5,871 nucleotides of DNA from DATLBA01 sp035527275 (GTDB taxonomy: Bacteria; Planctomycetota; Phycisphaerae; FEN-1346). The stretch spans positions 1 through 5,871 of the forward strand of contig DATLBA010000009.1 in NCBI GenBank assembly GCA_035527275.1, given 5' to 3'. Positions 1 through 5,838 of the stretch are shown piece after piece. The notes under the pieces were generated by a model, which searched no databases, had not been told where the DNA came from, and saw only the letters and a list, made by a program, of their open reading frames with translations. Position 1 is the first letter of the stretch. Every line of letters starts with the position of its first letter. Position numbers and translations under genes: made by a program.

Positions 1-680
1 ACGCCTCGTTTTTCGGCGTCGGCCGGGTTCACGAGTTCCAGGACCACCGGTTTGCCGATGTACTGTTCGAGCATCGGCTCGTAGGCGTTGGCGGTCGTCC
101 CGATGAGCGTTGCCCCGATGCCGCTGATTTGCGTTCCGCCCGTCGCCAGGAGCGGGCTCGGGGCCGCCTTCGACGCCTGCTGGATGCTCATCCCCAGGGC
201 CTGCACGATGGCGTCGCGGAACGTGTTGACGATGTTCCGCATCCTTCGCCCCAGTCGGCTCGCGAGCGGCGGATCGGCCAGGCGCTCCGCCTGGCGCCGA
301 CGGCGGGCCGCGTCGCGCCCCGACAGGCTGTCCGCAAATCGCCGGATGGCCAGAATCCGCGCGACCTCCGGCTCGTAGATGAGGAAAGAGTTCTTCGCCG
401 GGACGCCTGCCGTGCCCCCCGCGCCCGCCGCTCCCTCGAACTCCAGTTCCAGCCCTTTCGAGAAGACCCGCAGGCGCCCCCAGATGGTCCGCCCCGACTG
501 CTCCTCGATGGTGACGGGGAAGCCGCGGAACCGCTTCAGGCATCGGTCCCGCTGGCGCGCCGCGACGAACGCCCCGACCACCGCCGCCAGAAACAGGAGC
601 GTCAGCCCGATCGCAAACGGGTTCTCGATGAGGAACTTCAGCACGCCGCTTATTTCCTTTTCCGCCGCCTCGACCGGCAT
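1..680 (-). CDS. Membrane-anchored hypothetical protein, 3' end outside window
   Basis: I do not recognise this family. An open frame without stops reads leftward from the ATG at 680-678 and leaves the window after 226 codons. A ribosome binding site (AAAGGA) lies about 7 bases before the start. Residues about 17-41 form one hydrophobic helix (core IGLTLLFLAAVVGAFVAA) followed by a basic stretch (RQRDRCLKR), consistent with an N-terminal anchor and a cytoplasmic body. Residues 52-82 (FRGFPVTIEEQSGRTIWGRL and on) look like a small beta barrel of Sm or PRC-barrel type. Residues about 118-150 are very rich in Arg. A second beta-like segment begins near 207 (YIGKPVVLELVNP). The gene lies 65 bases after the methyltransferase stop in the same direction, so co-transcription is plausible. 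The function is unknown. The reading frame is well supported by codon pattern and start signal, but the domain suggestion is tentative. Confidence 0.72.
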   Translation of the reverse strand, partial: MPVEAAEKEISGVLKFLIENPFAIGLTLLFLAAVVGAFVAARQRDRCLKRFRGFPVTIEEQSGRTIWGRLRVFSKGLELEFEGAAGAGGTAGVPAKNSFLIYEPEVARILAIRRFADSLSGRDAARRRRQAERLADPPLASRLGRRMRNIVNTFRDAIVQALGMSIQQASKAAPSPLLATGGTQISGIGATLIGTTANAYEPMLEQYIGKPVVLELVNPADAEKRG

Positions 681-745
681 CAGCAATCCTTTCCTTCCTA
701 TCCTGCTGTTCCTCCGCCTCTTTCGCACTCCTTATGATATGTTGT

Positions 746-1543
<798 letters not shown>

Positions 1544-1606
1544 GCCGTTTGCCCCTACTGTGATTGCGGGCGCCGCTTGCCGGCGGCCCCATGCCTCGCC
1601 CGGTCG

Positions 1607-1623
1607 AGTCGCCTACGGCGACT
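1607..1623. promoter_or_regulatory. 7-bp hairpin in the divergent promoter region
   Basis: AGTCGCC and GGCGACT form a perfect seven-base inverted repeat around a three-base loop TAC. Its right end touches the -35 box proposed for the PBP gene, and it would lie in the 5' untranslated RNA of the methyltransferase. It could be an operator, or an RNA hairpin in the methyltransferase leader. The plus-strand copy is followed by TGTTCTT, a poor T tract, so a terminator is less likely. Function is inferred from position only. Confidence 0.4.
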
Positions 1624-1651
1624 TGTTCTTGCGCCCCGCGCGGATTATAAT
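1623..1651 (+). promoter_or_regulatory. Putative sigma-70 promoter for the PBP4-like gene
   Basis: A perfect TATAAT box (1646-1651) lies 17 bases after TTGTTC (1623-1628), which matches the -35 consensus at three of six positions. Transcription would begin near 1658 and leave a leader of about 58 bases before the ATG at 1716. The AT-rich box stands out in otherwise very GC-rich DNA, which supports a functional role. Confidence 0.55.
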
Positions 1652-1673
1652 CGGCCCGACCGCCGCCTGTCCA
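1644..1673 (-). promoter_or_regulatory. Putative sigma-70 promoter for the methyltransferase gene
   Basis: On the minus strand TATAAT (plus-strand positions 1649 to 1644) is preceded by TGGACA (1673 to 1668), a five-of-six match to TTGACA, with an 18-base spacer. This -10 box overlaps the one proposed for the opposite direction because GATTATAATC (1643-1652) is a perfect palindrome. Transcription would begin near 1637, giving a leader of about 94 bases that contains the 1607-1623 hairpin. Confidence 0.55.
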
Positions 1674-1715
1674 GCGCCGGCCTCGCTGCACGGTAGGATA
1701 AGGGGACGCCGCCCG

Positions 1716-3269
1716 ATGCGCAAGTGGATTCTTGCGGTCTTGGCGCTGATGCTCTGGGCGGGCGCAGCCCGTTCGGCGCCGGCGCCTGCCTCGACCCCCG
1801 CCGAAGCAGCCGCACGCATCCTCCGTGCCGACCTCGACCACATCTTCGCCGACGCCGGCCTCGGCCGGACCGTCGTCGCCGCCCGCGTCGTCGCGCTGGG
1901 CGCTGGCCGCGAAGCACGCGTCCTCTACAGTCTGCGGGCGGACCGGCCTCTCATCCCCGCCAGCACCGCCAAACTTGTCACCACCGCCGCCTGCTGGGAC
2001 CGCCTCGGGTCCGATTGGCGGATCCGCACGCGCATCGGCCGGATGCCCGCTGAGAAAAAAGGCGACCCGCCCGACCTGGCCGTTCTCGGCGGCGGCGACC
2101 CGAACTTCTCCGGCCGGTTCTACGGCGGCGACCCCGTCGGCGCCTTCCGCCGGTGGGCAGGCGTCCTGAAAGGGCAGGGCCTTGCCAGGTTCGGCCGGGT
2201 GCTCCTCGACGACCATCTCTTCCAGGATGAGGTCGTCCACCCCAACTGGCCCGCCAACCAGCGGCAGGAGTGGTATGAGGCGCCCGCCGGGGCCCTGGGC
2301 CTGAATGACAACTGCGTGGACGTCCACCTCGCGCCGGGCAAGGCGGGAGGCCCGGCCGTGGTGCGCCTCGTCCCCGCCACCGCTTACGTCGCCCTCGATA
2401 ACCAGGTCCGCACCGTCGGCGCGAAGGGCAATCACCGCTACAGCCTCGTGCGCGAAATCCTCGGGGCCGCTCTTCCCGGCATGCGCATCCGTGCATCGGG
2501 CGGCTACTGGACGGGCGCCGCCCCGGCGGTCCAGAACGTCGCGGTTGCCGACCCGACGCTCTACTTCGGGACGGCCCTCGTGGAGGCGCTGCGCGCCGAG
2601 GGGCTGACGGTCGCGGGGCCCGTGGCGCGGGCGCGCCTCGTGGGGCCCGAGGGCGTGCATCCGGCGCTGGTTTGCGACCTCGTGCACACCTCGCCCCTGG
2701 ACGCGACCATTGCCGTCGCCAACAAGAACAGCCAGGGCTTCTACGCCGAATGCCTCCTGAAACTCCTCGGCGCGTTCGCCGCCAATCCGCGGGCGGAGTA
2801 CGGCGCCAAGGCCCCCGCCGACCGGCCGCGCGTCGCGTCCTGGGAAACCGGACGCGAAGAGGCGATGCGCTGGCTGCGGGACCGCGGCATCCCCGCCGAG
2901 GGCCTGGTGCTCGATGACGGCTCGGGCCTGTCGAAGGAGAATCGTCTGACGGCCCTCGCGGTGACGGAACTTTTGCGCGTGATGTTCGAGCGCCAGGGGG
3001 AAGCGTTCATCGGAACTCTCGCCGTCGCCGGCCGGGACGGCAGCCTGCGGTCGCGCATGCGCGCGAGCGCGGCCGAGGGGAACGTGTACGGAAAGACGGG
3101 CTACGTCGCGGGCGTAAGCGCGCTCTCGGGCTACGTCCGGACGCGCGGCGGGCGGTGGCTCGCGTTCTCCATCCTCATGAACGACCTGCCGTCCGGCAGC
3201 CTCTGGCGGGCGCGCGACGCCCAGGACAAGGTCTGCATCCGGTTGGTGGATTATGAAGTAACGAAGTAA
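1716..3269 (+). CDS. dacB: D-alanyl-D-alanine carboxypeptidase/endopeptidase, PBP4 (S13) family
   Basis: This 517-residue protein belongs to the PBP4/DacB family of periplasmic serine enzymes, which cleave D-Ala-D-Ala ends or peptide cross-links of peptidoglycan. Residues 1-20 are a signal peptide (MRKW, hydrophobic stretch, AGAARS), with cleavage likely around residues 18-22. The SxxK motif is STAK at 83-86, with S83 the expected nucleophile. KTG is at 460-462 in VYGKTGYVAGVSALSGYV. DGSGLSKENRLT (401-412) is a typical family segment, and the long insert between SxxK and the second motif fits S13. The second motif, normally SxN, reads S339-Q340-G341 (KNSQGFYAE), so the usual Asn is absent. 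The open frame extends further upstream, but this start is chosen for its signal peptide and the AAGGGG ribosome site (1700-1705). The last residues EVTK and the stop codon come from an octamer repeat. It is divergent from the methyltransferase. The family assignment is firm; catalytic competence is uncertain. Confidence 0.95.
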   Translation: MRKWILAVLALMLWAGAARSAPAPASTPAEAAARILRADLDHIFADAGLGRTVVAARVVALGAGREARVLYSLRADRPLIPASTAKLVTTAACWDRLGSDWRIRTRIGRMPAEKKGDPPDLAVLGGGDPNFSGRFYGGDPVGAFRRWAGVLKGQGLARFGRVLLDDHLFQDEVVHPNWPANQRQEWYEAPAGALGLNDNCVDVHLAPGKAGGPAVVRLVPATAYVALDNQVRTVGAKGNHRYSLVREILGAALPGMRIRASGGYWTGAAPAVQNVAVADPTLYFGTALVEALRAEGLTVAGPVARARLVGPEGVHPALVCDLVHTSPLDATIAVANKNSQGFYAECLLKLLGAFAANPRAEYGAKAPADRPRVASWETGREEAMRWLRDRGIPAEGLVLDDGSGLSKENRLTALAVTELLRVMFERQGEAFIGTLAVAGRDGSLRSRMRASAAEGNVYGKTGYVAGVSALSGYVRTRGGRWLAFSILMNDLPSGSLWRARDAQDKVCIRLVDYEVTK

Positions 3270-3286
3270 CGTAGTGACGTAGTAAC
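3255..3286. repeat. Four tandem 8-bp units, G(A/T)AGT(A/G)AC
   Basis: Four consecutive octamers, GAAGTAAC, GAAGTAAC, GTAGTGAC and GTAGTAAC, run without gaps. The first two are identical, and the others differ at one or two positions. The array crosses the end of the PBP4-like gene: it encodes E-V-T-K, and the TAA at 3267-3269 is inside the second unit. The following GCAAGCGG does not fit the pattern. Confidence 0.8.
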
Positions 3287-3365
3287 GCAAGCGGGAAACG
3301 CAGTTGCAATCCACCCCGCGCCGCCGCACAATTGGACCCGCCGCCCCAGCAGGTCTCTAAAGAAT

Positions 3366-3392
3366 GGCCTGGCCGCGCTTGGCGCGCAGGCC
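3366..3392. repeat. Imperfect GC-rich hairpin beside the nested palindrome
   Basis: GGCCTG (3366-3371) pairs with CAGGCC (3387-3392), and inside it CGCGC (3374-3378) pairs with GCGCG (3382-3386) around TTG, leaving a two-base bulge. It abuts and slightly overlaps the larger palindrome at 3391-3454, so the two may form one compound repeat element. There is no T tract, so a classical terminator is not supported. Confidence 0.5.
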
Positions 3393-3454
3393 GGAAAAGG
3401 GGGACTGGCTCCTTTTCCGGCCGTTCGGAAAAGGTGCCTGTCCCCCTTTTCCGG
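3391..3454. repeat. REP/BIME-like nested palindrome
   Basis: Two hairpins sit head to head. The first has a perfect 10-base stem, CCGGAAAAGG with CCTTTTCCGG (3391-3420), and a 10-base loop. The second has a perfect 9-base stem, CGGAAAAGG with CCTTTTCCG (3426-3453), and a 10-base loop. Their loops are also reverse complements at 8 of 10 positions, so 3391-3419 pairs with 3426-3454 at 27 of 29 positions around a 6-base loop. This two-level symmetry is typical of bacterial interspersed mosaic elements moved by REP-associated transposases, though none is in the window. It lies between the PBP4-like gene and the protease gene and may also stabilise or end transcripts. Elsewhere in this gap (3270-3554) I see only the leader repeat and no convincing gene or promoter. 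Confidence 0.75.
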
Positions 3455-3512
3455 GACTGGGCGGCCAACGAGGCGCTCACGCGCATCACGCGCGAGCCGG
3501 GCGGACCTGAAG

Positions 3513-3571
3513 GGACACGCCCGCCCAGGCGGGCACAGGGAAAGGGGGCTTGCGATGACGACCGAGGAACG
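3513..3571 (+). repeat. Leader cassette, copy A
   Basis: This 59-base stretch matches the stretch at 5288-5346 at 53 of 59 positions with no gaps. In order it contains GGACAC, a hairpin (GCCCGCC, CA, GGCGGGC at 3519-3534), GCACAGG, a purine-rich ribosome binding tract (AAAGGGGG), CTTGC, and the start ATGACGACCGAGGAACG. It provides a start codon for the protease gene at 3555. After base 3571 similarity to the other copies ends, and a second ATG with its own AGGGGGG site follows at 3588. Confidence 0.85.
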
Positions 3572-5159
3572 CAGGGGGGCCATCATGTCGAGGAAACGAT
3601 GTGCTGTGGGCTTGGTGTGGTTGCTTGCAGCGGCTTTGGTGAGTCACGCCCATGCCGAAGAGGCCGCCCCCAATCAGCCGCAGACCTACTACGTAATCCC
3701 TATCAAGGGAGTAATCGGAAGGCACTTCACGGCTGCGCGGATGCAGGCTTGTCTGAAAGAGGCCGAGCGGCTAAAGCCCACTTTGGTTGTCATTGAACTG
3801 GATACGGGTGGGGGAGACATCTATGACGCGGAGCGCATCGTTGACCTGATCATTGCGCACAAGGACTTGCGTTTCGTGGCGTTTGTGAATAAGGCGCTCT
3901 CGGCCGGTGCCCCCATAACCCTGGCGTGCGAAAAGATCTTTGTCACAGAGTCCGCCACAATCGGGGGCGCAGTATCCTATTCTGTGGGAAGCGACGGAAT
4001 GCCGCAGACACTACCTGCCGATGTTGCCGAGAAGTTCCAGTCGGTTTGGCGAGCCGTATGCCGCAAGGCAGCCGAGCATGGCGGCCATCTGAGCCTGCTG
4101 GCCGAGGCCATGGTCGATCCCGCGTTCGCTCTGACTATGCGCGAAGAACAGGGGAAACCCGTCTTTGAGAGAGACGGCCAGGGGAAAGTGCTTAAGGCCA
4201 AGGGGCAAATCCTGACCCTGACGGCGCGCGAAGCCGTCGAGTGCACGCTGGCCGAAGAATTGGTTCCTGACCTCAAGGCAGTCGGCCGATATCTCGGAAT
4301 GCCTGACTGGCAAGAGGTCGGCGGACGGCAAGGCGTGCAGCCAGCCGAGGCGGGCAGCCCAGAAAAGAGCGCCTCAGCCGCCGTTGCCGCCGACATGCGG
4401 CTGTTTGAGAGCATTCCCATGGTGTTTCAACGTTTGCCCCACAACCTCTATCCAGACCGCAAAGAAGGATGGAACAACCTCCAGCAGCAACTCGTTCAAG
4501 ACTGGTTGACGAAGAATATCGAGCAGCATAGCAGGTTGTTTGTCACCGGCGAGTACGGGGGAAGTTATGGCGGTATGGGCGTTTATGCAGGACACGAAGG
4601 CATTCGGGTGAGCCTACATTATAGCACCATGGCCATACTCGGTGTTCCCTATCCCGTCACCTGCCACGCCGTATTTGAGCCAGTCGCCATGGAACAGTTA
4701 ATCAAACTCAAAGATGGGGATCGTGTACGATTGACGGGCACGATCCACTCAGTGGAAATCCACCACGACGAACACCGTCGGCAGAAGCACGGTCAACTTA
4801 TTCACTTCTTCTTAGTCAACTGTGTGATGGGCCACCAAAGGCCAAGACCAGAACCACGCGCAAGCGACTCCAATAATACGTCCTCCCACAAGACACGTCC
4901 GGCAGCCGAGGACGAGCCCGCGAGGAAGTGCAGCGCATGGCTTTCCATGGCCCGTAACTACATTCGGGCCGGAATGCCCGAGAAGGCAATCCCTTACCTC
5001 AAGCAAGTGATCGAGCAGTACGGCGATACCGAATACGCGAAGGAAGCCCGGGAGTTGGGGCAAGAAGCCCTTCAGATGATAAAGACGCGATCGGGACAGG
5101 AAGATACGCCCCCGACGGAAGGGGAGCCGGCACCCGCCCCCGAGTCAGAAGGCAAGTAG
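3555..5159 (+). CDS. Secreted ClpP-class (NfeD-like) serine protease with OB-like and TPR-like regions
   Basis: This protein has 534 residues, or 523 if translation starts at 3588. The inner start gives a textbook signal peptide (MSRKR, hydrophobic CAVGLVWLLAAALVS, HAHA before EE) and its own AGGGGGG site. The outer start is kept because the repeated leader supplies ribosome site and ATG, and MTTEER is used in two other genes. Residues 45-250 match the ClpP/crotonase-fold protease domain of NfeD-type proteins: IPIKGVIG, VVIELDTGGG (78-87, usually DTPGG), and LSAGAPIT (115-122) with S116 the likely nucleophile. K160 in DVAEKF is a candidate for the catalytic Lys. LTLTAREAVE (220-229) is also typical. 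Residues about 310-425 resemble an OB fold (LKDGDRVRLTGTIHSVEI, then HFFLVNC). Residues about 457-505 look like one TPR (AWLSMARNYIRAGMPEKAI), followed by a Pro/Glu-rich tail. No membrane helices of a full NfeD protein follow. A role in envelope proteolysis is inferred; the substrate is unknown. Confidence 0.85.
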   Translation: MTTEERRGAIMSRKRCAVGLVWLLAAALVSHAHAEEAAPNQPQTYYVIPIKGVIGRHFTAARMQACLKEAERLKPTLVVIELDTGGGDIYDAERIVDLIIAHKDLRFVAFVNKALSAGAPITLACEKIFVTESATIGGAVSYSVGSDGMPQTLPADVAEKFQSVWRAVCRKAAEHGGHLSLLAEAMVDPAFALTMREEQGKPVFERDGQGKVLKAKGQILTLTAREAVECTLAEELVPDLKAVGRYLGMPDWQEVGGRQGVQPAEAGSPEKSASAAVAADMRLFESIPMVFQRLPHNLYPDRKEGWNNLQQQLVQDWLTKNIEQHSRLFVTGEYGGSYGGMGVYAGHEGIRVSLHYSTMAILGVPYPVTCHAVFEPVAMEQLIKLKDGDRVRLTGTIHSVEIHHDEHRRQKHGQLIHFFLVNCVMGHQRPRPEPRASDSNNTSSHKTRPAAEDEPARKCSAWLSMARNYIRAGMPEKAIPYLKQVIEQYGDTEYAKEARELGQEALQMIKTRSGQEDTPPTEGEPAPAPESEGK

Positions 5160-5175
5160 CAATGATCATCTGGCG

Positions 5176-5189
5176 CGCCCCGTGGGGCG
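5176..5189. other. Short GC hairpin after the protease gene
   Basis: CGCCCC and GGGGCG form an inverted repeat 17 bases after the protease stop codon. The loop would open to four bases with a five-base stem. No T-rich tract follows directly, so it is at best a weak terminator or an mRNA 3'-end stabiliser. Confidence 0.3.
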
Positions 5190-5207
5190 ACACTCTTGCT
5201 TCGTAGT

Positions 5208-5274
5208 GAAGTGGCGCTCTCTTCTTCGCCCTGCGTAGTCCCGGCGCGCCGGGACAGAGCAGGGTCGCTACTTC
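5208..5274. repeat. Imperfect inverted repeat with an 18-bp perfect palindrome core
   Basis: The core GTCCCGGCGCGCCGGGAC (5238-5255) is a perfect palindrome. It is flanked by CCCTGC (5229-5234) and GCAGGG (5259-5264), and further out by GAAGTGGCG (5208-5216) and CGCTACTTC (5266-5274), which pair at 8 of 9 positions. A 12-base bulge on the left breaks the stem. This layered symmetry suggests a dispersed palindromic element between the protease gene and the small-gene pair. No transposase lies nearby. Confidence 0.6.
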
Positions 5275-5287
5275 GCAGAGTGGCATC

Positions 5288-5346
5288 GGACACACCCGCC
5301 TGGGCGGGCACAGGAAAAGGGGACTTGCCATGACGACCGAGGAACG
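5288..5346 (+). repeat. Leader cassette, copy B
   Basis: This copy is 53 of 59 bases identical to 3513-3571. Its hairpin is CCCGCC, TG, GGCGGG (5295-5308), and its ribosome binding tract is GGAAAAGGGG. It supplies the start at 5330 for the 124-residue protein. Its coding part continues to resemble the start of the next gene: bases 5330-5359 match 5701-5730 at 28 of 30 positions. Confidence 0.87.
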
Positions 5347-5704
5347 GTTGGCGAAGGTGCGAGAATCGCTGATCGCGGCCGCCACAAGGCGGTCGTTGGT
5401 CCACTACCGGCAGGTGGCCGAGATGCTCGGTATCGAGTCAGATCGTTTGGATCACTCACATGAATTGGCTGCTGCGCTCGACGAGATATCGACCTTCGAG
5501 TATGAGCATGACCGCCCCCTGTTGTCAGTCATCGTTGTCCACCAGGGGGACAAGCATCCCGGCGGAGGTTTCTTCAAGATGGCCAAGCGGAACGGTGTCC
5601 AGAAACCGGGCCAGGACGACGAGACCTTCTTCATCACCGAGTTGAAAAGAGCATGGGACCATTGGCAGAAGCACGGCCCGCGCACAGGTGGAGGCAGGCA
5701 ATGA
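5330..5704 (+). CDS. Hypothetical protein, possible N-terminal winged helix
   Basis: This 124-residue soluble protein has no signal peptide or membrane segment. Residues 1-10 (MTTEERLAKV) are supplied by the leader cassette. Residues about 15-38 (AAATRRSLVHYRQVAEMLGI) resemble the start of a winged-helix fold, as in segments of the form Y-x-x-hA-x-xLG. Residues 47-83 (LAAALDEISTFEYEHDRPLL, then SVIVVH and PGGGFF) form the most characteristic block. Similar blocks (DEI, RPLLS, PGxGFF) are familiar from uncharacterised bacterial proteins, but I know no function for them. The C-terminal part (FFITELKRAWDHWQKHG) is helical. The start has a strong GGAAAAGGGG site. The stop overlaps the next gene's start by four bases (ATGA), which suggests translational coupling. 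DNA binding is only a guess from the helical segment. Confidence 0.8.
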   Translation: MTTEERLAKVRESLIAAATRRSLVHYRQVAEMLGIESDRLDHSHELAAALDEISTFEYEHDRPLLSVIVVHQGDKHPGGGFFKMAKRNGVQKPGQDDETFFITELKRAWDHWQKHGPRTGGGRQ

Positions 5705-5838
5705 CGACCGAGGAAAGGCTGGCGAAGGTGGAGCGGGAACTGGGGCGCGTGAAGCGGCGGAGCCGTTGGCTGCTTGCCGCGATGGCCATCCTCGTCTCGA
5801 CACGCGGCGACGTGCTGAACCTTGGCGTGAACAACTAG
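5701..5838 (+). CDS. Small basic membrane-anchored peptide, probably truncated
   Basis: This frame encodes 45 residues. It begins MTTEERLAKVERELGRVKRR, an amphipathic, highly charged helix with coiled-coil character, followed by a short hydrophobic segment (WLLAAMAILV, 23-32), and ends VSTRGDVLNLGVNN. I associate this N-terminus with longer planctomycete proteins that continue into a membrane helix and an extracytoplasmic repeat region, so this copy appears shortened. That comparison is from memory. An in-frame upstream ATG at 5653 exists, but the start at 5701 is chosen because it matches the repeated MTTEERLAKV start and overlaps the previous stop as ATGA. A GGTGGAGG purine tract lies about 8 bases upstream. 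Function is unknown; it may be a remnant. Confidence 0.6.
   Translation: MTTEERLAKVERELGRVKRRSRWLLAAMAILVSTRGDVLNLGVNN

Noticed and set aside
3255..3286. Octamer array considered as a CRISPR fragment
   Set aside because: The units are contiguous 8-base repeats without spacers, so it is a microsatellite-like array.
3332..3355. A possible promoter (TTGGAC near 3332 and TCTAAA about 18 bases on) before the protease gene
   Set aside because: Both boxes are poor matches, and the site is about 200 bases from the start with strong hairpins between, so it is not supported.
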